A DNA stretch of 64,000 nt from Massilia sp. PAMC28688 (GCF_019443445.1 NZ_CP080378.1:2046001-2110000), one strand, 5' to 3'. Shown: positions 8,936 through 19,046, numbered from the stretch's first letter. The notes: generated by a model from the sequence alone, not told the origin. Made by a program: numbers and translations.

Positions 8936-9394
8936 CTAGCGCGCGCCGGGAATGCGCTTTTCAAAGCAGGCCGCCTCGGGACGGCCCCGATACTGGCCAT
9001 AGTTGGCAATCCGGGTATAGCCATGGCGCGCGTAGAATGCCATGGCACGGGTATTGACGCAGCGTGTCTCGAGCCACAGGCGCGAGTAGCCCAGGGCGTG
9101 CGCGGTGTGTTCCAGGTAGGCCAGCAGGGCCGCGCCCGCGCCGCCTGAACCGGGGCGCGCGTACATGCGCTTGATTTCGCCGATGTCCCCTGTCAGCTGC
9201 CGCAGCGCGCCGCAACCGAGCGCCCGGCCGTCATCATCCCGGGCCAGGGCGAAGGCCGCGCCCGGCCCACGCACATCGTCCGGCGCAAAGGAGGCCGCGC
9301 CGCTGCTGCCGGTGATGGCTTCCAGCGCCGCCGACAGTTCGGCCAGCAGCAGCTGCGCGTCCGGGTGATCCGGGTCGCAGGCGCCCACCTTCAT
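8936..9394 (-). CDS. GNAT-family N-acetyltransferase, 152 aa
   Basis: An acetyl-CoA-dependent acetyltransferase. The core motif A is visible as EIKRMYARPGSGGAGAALLAYLE, with the acetyl-CoA pyrophosphate loop around residues 80-90, and motif B as LETRCVNTRAMAFYARHGYTRI. The start overlaps the tex stop by one base (TGATG), so its translation is probably coupled to tex. The acceptor substrate cannot be inferred. Confidence 0.88.
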   Translation of the reverse strand: MKVGACDPDHPDAQLLLAELSAALEAITGSSGAASFAPDDVRGPGAAFALARDDDGRALGCGALRQLTGDIGEIKRMYARPGSGGAGAALLAYLEHTAHALGYSRLWLETRCVNTRAMAFYARHGYTRIANYGQYRGRPEAACFEKRIPGAR

Positions 9395-11736
9395 CAGCCA
9401 CGCAGCTTGGCAAAGGCGGCCGCCATCGAGCCGCCCACCGGTGCCGCCGGCTTGTTCTGGTGCTGCGCGAGGCTGCGCCGGTCATTGCGGTCGCCACGCT
9501 GCTCGGGCTTCGATCCTGGCTGCGGCGCGCTGTCCGTCAGGCGCATGGTGAGCGCGATGCGCTTTCTCTTTTCATCGACTTCCAGCACCTTCACCCGCAC
9601 CACCTGGCCGGCCTTGACCACCGTGTGCGGGTCCTTGACGAAGGTGTTCGACAGCGCCGAGATGTGCACCAGGCCATCCTGGTGCACGCCGATATCGACG
9701 AATGCGCCAAAGGCGGCCACGTTGGTCACCACGCCCTCCAGGATCATGTCCGGACGCAGGTCGCGGATCTCTTCCACCCCTTCCTTGAAGGTGGCGGTGG
9801 TGAACTCCGGCCGCGGGTCGCGGCCCGGCTTTTCCAGCTCCTTGAGGATGTCGGTAATGGTGGGCACGCCAAACTTGTCATCGGCGTAGCGCGCCGGGTT
9901 GAGCGTCTTGAGCAGGGCCGTGTCGCCGATGACCGCCTTCATCTCCTTTTTGATATCGGCCAGGATCTTTTGGACGAGCGGGTACGATTCCGGGTGCACC
10001 GCCGACGCGTCCAGCGGATTGTCGCCGCCCATCACGCGCAGGAAGCCGGCGGCCTGCTCGAATGTCTTCTCGCCCAGGCGCGGCACGGCCTTGAGGGCGG
10101 CGCGCGAGGCAAAGGCGCCCTTCTGGTCGCGGTAGCTGACGATGCTCTGCGCCACCGCCGACGACAGCCCGGAAACGCGCGCCAGCAGCGGGGCCGATGC
10201 CGTGTTCACGTCCACGCCCACGGCATTGACGCAGTCTTCGACCACCGCGTCGAGCGAGCGCGCCAGCTGGGTTTGCGACACGTCGTGCTGGTACTGGCCC
10301 ACCCCGATCGACTTCGGATCGATCTTCACCAGTTCGGCCAAAGGATCTTGCAGGCGGCGCGCGATCGATACCGCGCCGCGCAGCGACACGTCCATGTCGG
10401 GTAGCTCGCGCGAGGCGAATTCGGAGGCCGAATAGACCGAGGCGCCGGCTTCCGACACCACGATCTTGGTCATCTTCAGCTCCGGACGCTGCCGGATCAG
10501 GTCCTGCGCCAGCTTGTCCGTTTCGCGCGAGGCGGTGCCATTGCCGATCGAGATCAGCGAGACATTGTGCCTGGCCGCCAGCGCGCCCAGCACGTGAAGC
10601 GAGCCGTCCCAGTCGTTCTTTGGCTGGTGCGGGTAGATCACGGCCGTGTCGACCACCTTGCCGGTAGCGTCCACCACGGCCACCTTGACGCCGGTGCGCA
10701 GGCCCGGGTCCAGGCCCATGGTGGCGCGCTGGCCGGCGGGCGCGGCCAACAGCAGCGCCTTGAGGTTGAGCGCAAATACATTGATGGCATCGAGTTCGGC
10801 GCGCTCGCGCAGCGCGCCCATGAGTTCTGTCTCGAGGTGCATGAAGCTTTTCACGCGCCAGGTCCAGCGCGCCGTGTCGGTGAGCCACTTGTCGGCCGGG
10901 CGGCCCGCGCTCTTGATGCCGAAGCGCGCCGCGATGCGGCTCTCGCACGGGTTGTGGGGCGCATCCCACTTGGGCTTTTCTTCTTCCGTATCGAGCCGCA
11001 GCGTCACGTCCAGGATGCCTTCGCGCCGCCCGCGCATGAGCGCCAGCGCGCGGTGCGAGGGCACGGTGGACAGGCTTTCCGAATAATCGAAGTAGTCGGC
11101 AAACTTTTCCCCTTCTTCCTGCTTGCCTTCCACCACTTTCGATGCGACCACGCCGTGCTCCTGCACGTATTCGCGCAGCGCCTGCAGCAGCGTGGCGTCT
11201 TCGGCGAAGCGCTCCATCAGAATCTGGCGCGCGCCGTCCAGCGCCGCCTTGGTGTCGGCCACACCGGGATTGTTGCCATCCGGGCTGGTGAAGGCCTCGC
11301 GCAGGTAGTTGGCAGCTTCCTCCTCCGGGTGTTTGGTGGGGTCGGCCAGCAGGCCGTCGGCCAGCGGTGCCAGGCCCGCTTCGATGGCGATCTGGGCCTT
11401 GGTGCGGCGCTTTTGCTTGTACGGCAGGTACAGGTCTTCCAGCCGGGTCTTGTCTTCGGCGTGAGTGATGGTGTCAAGCAACTCCGGCGTCATCTTGTTT
11501 TGTTCCGTGATCGAGGCAACGATGGCGGCGCGCCGGTCTTCCAGTTCGCGCAGGTAGCGCAGGCGCTCTTCCAGCAGGCGCAGCTGGATGTCGTCCAGGC
11601 CGCCGGTGGCTTCCTTGCGGTAACGGGCAATGAAGGGGACGGTCGCACCTTCGTCGAGCAGGGCGATGGCGGCGGCAACCTGCACCGGCTTGGCAGCCAG
11701 TTCCAGGGCAAGACGTTGTTCAATAGTGGGCAGCAT
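9394..11736 (-). CDS. tex: Tex-family RNA-binding transcription accessory protein
   Basis: A 780-aa nucleic-acid-binding protein with the full Tex architecture: N-terminal helical domain ([17 protein letters not shown] … [17 protein letters not shown]), a YqgF/RNase H-like domain ([16 protein letters not shown], about 330-450), helix-hairpin-helix repeats ([35 protein letters not shown]) and a C-terminal S1 domain ([24 protein letters not shown]). The start at 11736 is chosen because AAGG lies 9 bases upstream, whereas the ATG nine bases earlier abuts that AAGG. A GNAT gene follows with a 1-base overlap. Tex is a broadly conserved protein with reported effects on transcription; it is probably housekeeping. 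Confidence 0.96.
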   Translation of the reverse strand: MLPTIEQRLALELAAKPVQVAAAIALLDEGATVPFIARYRKEATGGLDDIQLRLLEERLRYLRELEDRRAAIVASITEQNKMTPELLDTITHAEDKTRLEDLYLPYKQKRRTKAQIAIEAGLAPLADGLLADPTKHPEEEAANYLREAFTSPDGNNPGVADTKAALDGARQILMERFAEDATLLQALREYVQEHGVVASKVVEGKQEEGEKFADYFDYSESLSTVPSHRALALMRGRREGILDVTLRLDTEEEKPKWDAPHNPCESRIAARFGIKSAGRPADKWLTDTARWTWRVKSFMHLETELMGALRERAELDAINVFALNLKALLLAAPAGQRATMGLDPGLRTGVKVAVVDATGKVVDTAVIYPHQPKNDWDGSLHVLGALAARHNVSLISIGNGTASRETDKLAQDLIRQRPELKMTKIVVSEAGASVYSASEFASRELPDMDVSLRGAVSIARRLQDPLAELVKIDPKSIGVGQYQHDVSQTQLARSLDAVVEDCVNAVGVDVNTASAPLLARVSGLSSAVAQSIVSYRDQKGAFASRAALKAVPRLGEKTFEQAAGFLRVMGGDNPLDASAVHPESYPLVQKILADIKKEMKAVIGDTALLKTLNPARYADDKFGVPTITDILKELEKPGRDPRPEFTTATFKEGVEEIRDLRPDMILEGVVTNVAAFGAFVDIGVHQDGLVHISALSNTFVKDPHTVVKAGQVVRVKVLEVDEKRKRIALTMRLTDSAPQPGSKPEQRGDRNDRRSLAQHQNKPAAPVGGSMAAAFAKLRG

Positions 11737-11959
11737 GGGGGACATCCTTGTCAATCAAGTGCGGAATGATACGCAATCGCTGCGATTGTGCCAGTCTTGA
11801 CAGTGCCAGGCCTGTGTGCAAGACCTTTCCGGCTATTTCCGTATTGATACAAATCAAGGCTTATGGCGGGCTCTACGTGCGTACAAGAACAGAACACAAA
11901 ATGGCCTTTGTCGGATAATATCGAGTGTTATCGTTTTCGATACTGCCCCGACAAAACTA

Positions 11960-14900
11960 ATGCACACGATGGATTTAACGCGCGACGGCGCCCGTGAAGT
12001 GACCCCTGCAACGCCTGCGGCGCCGCATGCTCCCCATGCGCCCGCGCTGCCTGCACCCATTGCCAGCTGGCTACAACGGGTCGAGGCCGCCGCCCATCCC
12101 CAGCCCAAGCTGGAGATGGAACTGAAGGATCCAAAAGTTGCTCAGTACAAATTTGTGTACGTGATGGCGCCCACCAGCGGCGGGCGCCACGTGGCCATTT
12201 GCCTGTGCAAGGCGCGCCTCAAGCCCAATGGCGAAGTGGCGGCGGCCAGCCCGGTGAGCGAAGTGTTCTCCCTGTTGTCAGCCCCGCCCGCGTATCTGGA
12301 AGGCGATGACGAAGACCTGGTGCGCTTTTTCATTGCCATGCGCAGCGGTTCCACGTCGCAAGGCAGCAGTGCCACCGAACCAAAGGGCAAGGTCGGCGCC
12401 ATCTTGCTGGAAATGCTGCTGCAACAGGACAAGCTCCTGTGGGCCAATTCCTGGCCCGACATGTCCAACGGCCTGGTCTATCCCCTGCAGCAGGGCCCGG
12501 TGCGCCAGGCCAACCTGGTGTGGCGCGACGAGGGCCGCAGCGCGCGCCTGGGCTGGGCGGTGGAGGCGGCCGAGGGTGCCACCCATCCCGGTGCCGACCA
12601 GATCGACTACATGCTGCCCACCGACCCGCCGTGGTACATCGATAACCTGTCCTGTGGCGCCCTGGCGCTCAACCGCGGCGGCGTCGACATTTCACTGGCC
12701 GACCTGCAAGCCCTGGTGGCCCAGGCCCCGGCCCTGACCGGCAATGACAAGAAGCGGGTGTCGCAGCTGTTGCTGGCGCACGGCTTGCAGCAGCTTATGC
12801 CGCTGCCCCAGCCGCTCACCCAGCGCATGCGCGACGACGTCAAGCCGCGCCCCTATCTGCTGCTCGACAGTGTGAATTTGCCGGACGGCACCGGTCAGCG
12901 CTGGCATGACTACGCCGTGCTGTCCTTTGATTACGATGGCGAGCGGGTGTCCTTCGACCCGGCCCAGCGCGTGGTGCGCCAGGTGGGCGACGTGACGGAA
13001 ATTATTGCCCGCGATGCGGCGGCCGAGGGGGCCGCGCTCGAGGAGCTCACCGAGCTGGGATTTCGCAAGCCGGCCACGGCCCCCCTCAACGGCCTGGCCG
13101 GTGCCCTGCAGCTGGAAAGCCAGGCCCACTGGCTGCGCTTTGCTGCCGGCGACCTGGACGGCCTGGGCACGCACGGCTGGCATGTTCAGAAATCGAACAA
13201 ATACCGCTACGACGTGGTCGAAGTGGAAGACTGGTATGCCGACATCGACGAACCGGAAGAGGCGGGCAATGCCTGGTTCGAGCTGGAGCTGGGCATCGTG
13301 GTCGCGCACAAGCGCGTGCCGCTGCTGCCGGTGCTGGTGCAGCTGATCCGCAGCGCCCCGCTCGACTTCAATCCCGAGGTACTGGCCGCCCATGCCGACA
13401 TTGACCAGATGCTGGCCACGCTTCCGGACGGGGTGCGCGTGGCCCTGCCCTGGGGGCGCCTGAAACCCATCCTCGGCACCCTGGGCGAGCTGTATTTCAG
13501 CGACAAGATCAAGGCCAGGGTGCGCCTGTCGACCCTGGATGCGGCGCGCCTGGAAGACCTGGCGCGCGGCACCGACTTGCGCTGGACCGGTGGCGAGCAG
13601 CTGCGCGAAACAGGGCGCAAGCTGTCCCTGTTCGGCTCGGTGCAGAAAGTGCCGGCCCCGGCCGGCCTGCAAGCGACACTGCGCGACTACCAGGCCGATG
13701 GCCTGGCCTGGATGCAGTTCCTGCGCGAGTATGACCTGGCCGGCATCCTGGCCGACGACATGGGCCTGGGCAAGACGGTGCAGACCCTGGCCCACATCCT
13801 GGTGGAAAAGGAAGCGGGCCGGCTGACCAGCCCGGCGCTGGTGATTGCCCCCACCAGCCTGATGACCAACTGGCAGGATGAAGCGGCGCGCTTTGCCCCG
13901 GGCTTGCGCGTGCTGCTGTTGCAGGGCAAGGAGCGGCTGGAACAGTTCGACAAGATCGATGAAGCCGACCTCGTGCTCACCACCTATGCCCTGCTGCCGC
14001 GCGACGAAGAAAAGCTGCGTGAACATGATTACCACCTGGTCATTCTGGATGAATCGCATTACATCAAGAACAACCGCTCCAAGGCAGCCCAGAGTGCGGG
14101 CTTGCTCAAGGCACGGCACCGCCTGTGCCTGACCGGCACGCCGCTGGAAAACCACCTGGGCGAATTGTGGTCGCAATTCCATTTCCTGCTGCCGGGCTTG
14201 CTGGGCGATGAAAAGACCTTCAACAGCCAGTTCCGCCACCCCATCGAGCGCCAGGACGATCCGCTGCGGCGCGCCTTGCTCAACCGCCGCATCAAGCCTT
14301 TCCTGCTGCGCCGGACCAAGGACAATGTAGCCAAGGAATTGCCACCCAAGACGGAAATGGTGCGCAAGGTGGAGCTCTCCGGTGGCCAGCGCGACCTGTA
14401 CGAGACCGTGCGCCTGGCCATGGACAAGAAGGTTCGGGATGAGATCGACAAGAAAGGGGTGGCACGCAGCCAGATCGTGATCCTGGAGGCGCTCCTCAAG
14501 CTGCGCCAGGTGTGTTGCGATCCGCGCCTGGTCAAGGCTTTGCCCAAGAAAAAGGACAGCGGCTCGGCCAAGCTGATCGACCTGATGCAGATGGTGGACG
14601 ACCTGCTGGAAGAGGGGCGCAAGATCCTCGTGTTTTCGCAATTTACCAGCATGCTGGCGCTGATCCAGGAAGAACTCGATGCCCGCGGCATCAACTATGC
14701 CCTGCTGACGGGCGACACCAAGGACCGCGCGGCCCAGGTGGCAGCGTTCCAGCAGGGCGCGGTGCCGATCTTCCTGATCAGCCTGAAAGCGGGCGGGGTG
14801 GGCCTGAACCTGACCGCGGCCGATACCGTGATCCACTACGATCCCTGGTGGAACCCGGCGGCCGAAAACCAGGCCACCGACCGCGCCTGGCGCATTGGCC

Positions 14901-15079
14901 AGGACAAGCCGGTGTTTGTCTACAAACTCATTGCCAAGGGCACCCTGGAAGAAAAAATCCAGCTGCTGCAGCAGAAAAAGTCGGACCTGGCGCAGTCCAT
15001 CCTGGCCGAAGGCGAAGCCCACAAGATGGCGCTGACGCAAGAAGATTTGCAGTCCATCTTTGCCCCTCTTGATGAATAA
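11960..15079 (+). CDS. SNF2-family DEAD/H ATPase (HepA/RapA superfamily), 1039 aa
   Basis: A double-stranded-nucleic-acid translocase. The C-terminal half is a full SNF2 motor: DYQADGLAWMQFL, Walker A DDMGLGKT (about residue 600), APTSLMTNW, Walker B DESH (about 697), TGTPLENHLGELWSQF, then helicase-C with VFSQFTSMLALI, LTGDTKDR, SLKAGGVGLNLTAAD and DRAWRIGQ (about 970). The first about 550 residues have no recognised domain. The start at 11960 (MHTMDLTRDG) is preferred because the preceding 140 bases are AT-rich and not coding-like although the frame stays open. A related, larger paralogue lies at 52.0-56.1 kb. Partner genes are not obvious; a role in repair or transcription recycling is inference. 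Confidence 0.9.
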   Translation: MHTMDLTRDGAREVTPATPAAPHAPHAPALPAPIASWLQRVEAAAHPQPKLEMELKDPKVAQYKFVYVMAPTSGGRHVAICLCKARLKPNGEVAAASPVSEVFSLLSAPPAYLEGDDEDLVRFFIAMRSGSTSQGSSATEPKGKVGAILLEMLLQQDKLLWANSWPDMSNGLVYPLQQGPVRQANLVWRDEGRSARLGWAVEAAEGATHPGADQIDYMLPTDPPWYIDNLSCGALALNRGGVDISLADLQALVAQAPALTGNDKKRVSQLLLAHGLQQLMPLPQPLTQRMRDDVKPRPYLLLDSVNLPDGTGQRWHDYAVLSFDYDGERVSFDPAQRVVRQVGDVTEIIARDAAAEGAALEELTELGFRKPATAPLNGLAGALQLESQAHWLRFAAGDLDGLGTHGWHVQKSNKYRYDVVEVEDWYADIDEPEEAGNAWFELELGIVVAHKRVPLLPVLVQLIRSAPLDFNPEVLAAHADIDQMLATLPDGVRVALPWGRLKPILGTLGELYFSDKIKARVRLSTLDAARLEDLARGTDLRWTGGEQLRETGRKLSLFGSVQKVPAPAGLQATLRDYQADGLAWMQFLREYDLAGILADDMGLGKTVQTLAHILVEKEAGRLTSPALVIAPTSLMTNWQDEAARFAPGLRVLLLQGKERLEQFDKIDEADLVLTTYALLPRDEEKLREHDYHLVILDESHYIKNNRSKAAQSAGLLKARHRLCLTGTPLENHLGELWSQFHFLLPGLLGDEKTFNSQFRHPIERQDDPLRRALLNRRIKPFLLRRTKDNVAKELPPKTEMVRKVELSGGQRDLYETVRLAMDKKVRDEIDKKGVARSQIVILEALLKLRQVCCDPRLVKALPKKKDSGSAKLIDLMQMVDDLLEEGRKILVFSQFTSMLALIQEELDARGINYALLTGDTKDRAAQVAAFQQGAVPIFLISLKAGGVGLNLTAADTVIHYDPWWNPAAENQATDRAWRIGQDKPVFVYKLIAKGTLEEKIQLLQQKKSDLAQSILAEGEAHKMALTQEDLQSIFAPLDE

Positions 15080-15124
15080 GCAACTTAGATGCTAAAAAGT
15101 TAAACATTTAATCACCATTGGCAG

Positions 15125-15149
15125 TATACTAGTTGGCAATATTTTTGCC
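15125..15149 (+). promoter_or_regulatory. Candidate promoter element and dyad upstream of the sensor kinase
   Basis: A TATACT hexamer at 15125-15130 resembles a -10 box; it is followed by the small dyad GGCAA-TATTT-TTGCC at 15135-15149, just before the kinase gene. The -35 is not clear. The AT-rich 90-bp gap contrasts with the coding DNA on both sides. Confidence 0.35.
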
Positions 15150-15170
15150 GATGGTATGAAAGGTAAGCCA

Positions 15171-16328
15171 ATGAGTCGTAGTACCCGCGTCAACAGCCAG
15201 CCACGCCCGGGACGCGCCGGCAGTGATCTCGCGGAGCAGTTTCGCGCGATTGCGGAGATGCATGGTGACATTGCCTGGGTGCTCGACTGTTACACGGGCA
15301 AGGTCTTGTACCTGAGCCAGTCGGCCATTCCCATGGCGGGCTTTGATGTGCACGACATCGAGTCGCAATTGCTGGACCCGGATGCCGCCGGGCCGCTGGC
15401 GCCCCTGTGCGCCGGCCTGCAGGAGCGTCTGCGCCGCTTTTCCGGCGGCGACCTGTCGCGCAAGCGCCTGGTGCGCTGCCATGAGCTGCGTACGGCCGGG
15501 GGCCGGACCATTCCTGTCGAAGTGACCTCCACTATCATGACCGATGCCAGCGGCGCACCCGACACCCTGGTCGGCACCGTGCGTGACATGAGTGAAGTGC
15601 ACGCCAGGATGGACCATCAGCGCCGCTTTACCAGCATGCTGAACCACGAATTTCGCACCCCGCTTTCGACCATTGATGGCGCCATACAGCGACTGGAAGT
15701 TACAGGCGCGGATGCCGATGACGCCACCCGCCAGCGCTACCGCAAGATCCAGGTGGCGGTCGACCGTTTGATCGCCATGATGGATGAATACCTGTCGCCG
15801 GAGCGCATGGCGGAGGTCGGCGCCGCGAGGCCTGCCGATTCCGTGTCGCCCGCCCTGCTGCTCGAAGAAGCGGCCGATCAGGTACGCGCCAGCGGGCGCG
15901 CCGTGGACCTGGAAATCGGCACATTGCCGCCGCGCATACGCTGCCAGCCCAATGGCTTGCGGGTCGCCGTCAAAGTGCTGGTCGACAATGCGCTCCAGTA
16001 TTCACCGGGGGACAGCCCCATCAGTCTCGGGGCACGCCAGGCCGACGGCGGCATTACCCTGACCGTGCGCGACCGCGGCAATGGCGTGCCCCCGGCCGAC
16101 CTCGCGCGCATTTTCGACAAGCGCTACCGGGGCAGCAATGCGGCCGGTTTCGGCTCCGGACTGGGACTGTACATGGCCCGCTCCGTCATCGATGTGTATG
16201 GCGGCACCGTATCCGTTCAAAATGTTGCGCCCAGGGGTGCTGAATTCCGTATTTGGTTGCCGACCGGCAGCGGAACGGGGAAATGTGTTGCGCCGAAAGT
16301 GATCAACAGTGATAATTCTCGTGAATAA
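15171..16328 (+). CDS. Soluble PAS-domain sensor histidine kinase
   Basis: A 385-aa cytoplasmic kinase without membrane segments. Residues about 20-140 form a PAS-type sensor (DIAWVLDCYTGKVLYLSQS … GTVRDMSEVHARM), followed by a HisKA domain with His159 in LNHEFRTPLSTID and an HATPase domain (LVDNALQYS N-box, DRGNGVP G1, GFGSGLGLYMARS G2). The start at 15171 is chosen because AAAGG lies 7 bases upstream; the earlier ATG at 15156 has none. A response regulator starts 73 bases downstream, so the pair probably works together. The signal is unknown; with no transmembrane segment it must be cytosolic. Confidence 0.9.
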   Translation: MSRSTRVNSQPRPGRAGSDLAEQFRAIAEMHGDIAWVLDCYTGKVLYLSQSAIPMAGFDVHDIESQLLDPDAAGPLAPLCAGLQERLRRFSGGDLSRKRLVRCHELRTAGGRTIPVEVTSTIMTDASGAPDTLVGTVRDMSEVHARMDHQRRFTSMLNHEFRTPLSTIDGAIQRLEVTGADADDATRQRYRKIQVAVDRLIAMMDEYLSPERMAEVGAARPADSVSPALLLEEAADQVRASGRAVDLEIGTLPPRIRCQPNGLRVAVKVLVDNALQYSPGDSPISLGARQADGGITLTVRDRGNGVPPADLARIFDKRYRGSNAAGFGSGLGLYMARSVIDVYGGTVSVQNVAPRGAEFRIWLPTGSGTGKCVAPKVINSDNSRE

Positions 16329-16401
16329 AGTGCAAGGGTAGGCACGATTGTTCTCGAAAAATCACTTCGGGCTCCACGAATTAAAGAAAAAATAGCCACC
16401 C

Positions 16402-17088
16402 ATGACTCAAATCCTGATTGTAGAAGACAACGGCGATTACGCCGGTGACATGGCCGAGTTCCTGCGGGAACTCGATCACGAGGTATCGATTGCCAGAACG
16501 GCCGGTGAAATGTGGGCGGCGCTCACCAAGACCCCGGCCGCCGTGGTGGTGCTCGACCTGGGCCTGCCGGACGAGGACGGTTTTAACGTCATTCCCCGCA
16601 TGCGCCAGCTGTATCCCGAGATTGGCCTGCTGGTGCTGACCGGACGCGTGGCGTTTGACAACCGCATCCTGGGCCTGCGCCTGGGCGCCGACCATTACCT
16701 GACCAAGCCGATCAAGTTCCCGGAACTGGCCGCCCACATCGAGGCGCTGGACCGGCGCGTGCGCCCGCAGGAGCCCTCCACGGCCCCGCAGCCCTCCAAA
16801 TGGACGCTCAAGATCAGTGCGCGCCAGCTTGAATTGATGGGCGCGGTGATCGACCTGACGGAAAAGGAATGCAATTTCCTGCATTTGCTGACCATTAATA
16901 CGCGGCCGGTGCCGCGCCAGGTGATCGTGGCCGGCATGGGGGGCGAAGATCCCGACGCCAGCCGCCGGGTGGACATGCTGGTGTACCGCCTGCGCAAGAA
17001 GGCGCGCAGCGGCCTGGGCCAGGATCTGCCGCTGCGCAGCGCTTATGGCGAGGGGTATAGCCTGTCGGCCGGGTTCACGCTGGCATGA
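16402..17088 (+). CDS. OmpR/PhoB-type response regulator
   Basis: A 228-aa regulator, cognate of the upstream kinase. Receiver domain: acidic pair Glu8-Asp9, phospho-acceptor Asp52 in VVVLDLGLPDEDG, switch Thr80 and Lys102 in LTKPIKFPEL. The C-terminal winged helix is shorter than typical (about 95 residues): IDLTEKECNFLHLL, then RRVDMLVYRLRKKA (recognition helix) and LRSAYGEGYSL (wing). Its last four bases, ATGA, are shared with the next gene, a secreted protein, suggesting co-translation. Confidence 0.92.
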   Translation: MTQILIVEDNGDYAGDMAEFLRELDHEVSIARTAGEMWAALTKTPAAVVVLDLGLPDEDGFNVIPRMRQLYPEIGLLVLTGRVAFDNRILGLRLGADHYLTKPIKFPELAAHIEALDRRVRPQEPSTAPQPSKWTLKISARQLELMGAVIDLTEKECNFLHLLTINTRPVPRQVIVAGMGGEDPDASRRVDMLVYRLRKKARSGLGQDLPLRSAYGEGYSLSAGFTLA

Positions 17089-17645
17089 GCCACAACCAAT
17101 TCATGGCGTGTCGATTTCCGGTCGTCGTGGCGTCATTGCTGCTTAGCATCTCCGCCAGCCAGGCCTCTGCCGGGACTGTAACGAAGCAGCTCATTGTCGG
17201 AACCTGGGAGTGCGGACCTACCGTGATGAAAGGGCCTGACGTCACCGTCACGGCTTCCTATGTCCTCGAGCGCAAGCCCGACATGACGTTCATGCACACG
17301 GGTACCTCGCGCGTTGAGCCTAAAGGCCGTGAGGCCTTTACGTTTGATGCGACCTACCGCGGGACATGGAAACTTGCCGGCGATGTTTTGACATGGACAT
17401 ACACGGAATCAAAATTTGTTGGCTCGTCCCTTCCGCAGGTCACCCCCGAGATCGGTCAAAAGATCATCGACGATGAACACCGGAAGCAACCAATATCTTC
17501 ATCGCGCGTGATTCGTGTGGACGCAAGGTCAATCAGCACGATCCCTGTAAAGCCGCTTTACGCGGCGGCTGCGGTAGCAAGTCATTGCAAGCGCAAGATG
17601 GAGGGTGCTGTGCTTCCATCGGTCGTGAAGCCGGCCGCAGGCTGA
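17085..17645 (+). CDS. Small secreted protein, lipocalin-like fold possible, 186 aa
   Basis: A signal peptide is visible (residues 1-29: basic start, hydrophobic FPVVVASLLLSISA, cleavage near ASA-GT). The mature part begins LIVGTWECGP and contains RGTWKLAGDVLTWTYTES, the alternating beta-strand style of lipocalin-like or copper-resistance-type small domains; the G-x-W near the start is the lipocalin hallmark, but this is a fold guess. Several cysteines (Cys43 region and SHCKRK near the end) could form a disulfide. It overlaps the response regulator by 4 bases (ATGA), so it may be an output or accessory sensor of that two-component system. Confidence 0.72.
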   Translation: MSHNQFMACRFPVVVASLLLSISASQASAGTVTKQLIVGTWECGPTVMKGPDVTVTASYVLERKPDMTFMHTGTSRVEPKGREAFTFDATYRGTWKLAGDVLTWTYTESKFVGSSLPQVTPEIGQKIIDDEHRKQPISSSRVIRVDARSISTIPVKPLYAAAAVASHCKRKMEGAVLPSVVKPAAG

Positions 17646-17820
17646 ACTTATTGGTCGTAAAGGGCTCTGACGTAAGCCGCACTGTCCATCGAGGACAGGT
17701 GAGCGCCAGGAGCCAGCATCATGAAAACGAACTGGAGAGTTTCGCGGATTGCACTGCAATCGTCCTTCCGCCAAAGCGTGCCAGTCACGTCAATAACACT
17801 GCCTGGTTCGTCAGCGGCAT

Positions 17821-17842
17821 GAAATTGGGGACAGAGTCGATC
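17821..17842. repeat. REP-like remnant upstream of RAYT
   Basis: GAAATTGGGGACAGAGTC lies 42 bases upstream of the RAYT gene. The form AATTxGGG-A/T-CxGAGTC is the kind of GC-rich extragenic word found beside RAYT transposases; a related word recurs in opposite sense at 19166-19230. A short hairpin, CTGTCC-ATCGA-GGACAG, also lies at 17682-17698. Confidence 0.5.
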
Positions 17843-17883
17843 ATGTTTAGTAAAATTGGTGCTTTACCTGATGTCCACGACTT

Positions 17884-18591
17884 ATGGCCCGCCTGCCACG
17901 CTTTGTCCTGCCCGGTCACCCCCACCATATCCTGCAAACCGGTAATAACGGTCTGGCGATATTCATCGACGATGAAGACCGCCTGCGTTTCCTCGGCTGG
18001 CTGAAGGAAAGCGCCAGGGAATTCAAGGTGGCGATCCATGCCTATGTGCTCATGCCCGACCACCTGCATCTGCTGGCGACGCCGGCCGCTGCCGAAGGGC
18101 TGGCGCAGATGATGCAGCGCCTTGGCCGCTACTATGTGCCTTTTTACAACACCAAGTACGGTCGCAGCGGCACGATTTTCGCCGGCCGCTTCAAGACTTC
18201 CTTGATCGATTCAGAGAAATATTTCATGGCGTGCAGCCGCTACATTGAGTCCAACCCGGTGCGCTCAAAGCTGGTCGATGATGCCGCCGAGTATTCCTGG
18301 TCCAGTTATGCACACCATGTTGGCGTCACCCAGAATCCCGTCATTACCGACCACGCCTTGTACTGGGCACTGGGCAATACCCCATTTCAGCGCGAAGCGG
18401 CCTACCGCGAACTGAGCCGTCCCATGCTCAGTCAAAAGGAAATGGAAGTCATCGACGCTGCCGTCCTCAAGGGCTGGCCGCTGGGGTCGGACAAGTTCAA
18501 TAGTGAGGTCCAGCAGCGAGCCAAGCGGCAGGTGCTGCCGGCTAAGCGTGGGCGGCCATTCAAGGTGGCGCCACGGCCGGACGGCGCTTAG
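17884..18591 (+). mobile_element. REP-associated tyrosine transposase (RAYT, Y1/IS200-like)
   Basis: A 235-aa single-copy-style transposase of the HUH Y1 superfamily that acts on extragenic palindromes. It opens with MARLPRFVLPGHPHHILQTG, has the HUH metal-binding triad in YVLMPDHLHLLATP (residues about 50-63), a tyrosine in GRYYVPFYNTKYGRSGTIFAGRFK and the CSRYIESNPVRSKLV block. Length is at the family norm and no frameshift is present, so it is probably intact. REP-like debris lies upstream and in the next gene gap. It converges with the SOS-box gene, overlapping it by 4 bases at the stops. Confidence 0.92.
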
Positions 18592-19046
18592 CCTGGACGG
18601 CTGAAGTCGGTAATGTCGGCTTCGCGCACATCTGACAGCAGGGCAAAGAACGCCGGACGGCTGTGGTGCGTCAACAGTTCGCTGGCACCCTGGCCACGCA
18701 GCAGGGCGATGGCTTGTTCCGGTGGCAGGTGTGCGCTGGCCGACGCCGGCTTGCTGCTGACATAGCATTTTTTGCTGGCCACGGCCAGGTCCAGCAGCTC
18801 CCGCATTTCGGCGTAGCGCGCCTGTTCGCCCACCGACAGGGTCAGGGCGTCATACACCACCTCGGCCGGGCCGATTCCGGCAAATCTGCCCCTTGCCACC
18901 ACGATCACCGTTGCCGCGCCTTCAGTCCCCCGGCCGGCAAAGAGGTCGACTTTTTCCGTCGATGGCAGGGAAATCAGGGTGAGCAGCGTTTGCAGCTGGA
19001 TGGTCGTATTGACAGGGGCGGCCAAGGCGCGAATTGGTGTGTACAT
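18588..19046 (-). CDS. SOS-regulated protein of unknown family, 152 aa
   Basis: Starts MYTPIRALAAPVNTTIQLQT. The product has no transmembrane segment or signal peptide. The centre contains a hydrophobic beta-alpha run, GAATVIVVARGRFAGIGPAEVVYDALTL, and the C-terminal half is helical with HLPPEQAIALLRGQG. No motif lets me assign a family; it is near the size of SulA- or ImuA-like proteins but I see no signature of either. Start 19046 is chosen for the GGGA 8 bases upstream and because the upstream frame runs through the promoter. A canonical LexA box lies 51 bases before the start, so expression is expected on DNA damage. It converges on the RAYT gene. Confidence 0.8.
   Translation of the reverse strand: MYTPIRALAAPVNTTIQLQTLLTLISLPSTEKVDLFAGRGTEGAATVIVVARGRFAGIGPAEVVYDALTLSVGEQARYAEMRELLDLAVASKKCYVSSKPASASAHLPPEQAIALLRGQGASELLTHHSRPAFFALLSDVREADITDFSRPG

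Noticed and set aside
11816..11959. In-frame N-terminal extension of the first SNF2 protein
   Set aside because: AT-rich, not codon-biased like the gene body, and contains likely promoter DNA; start placed at 11960.
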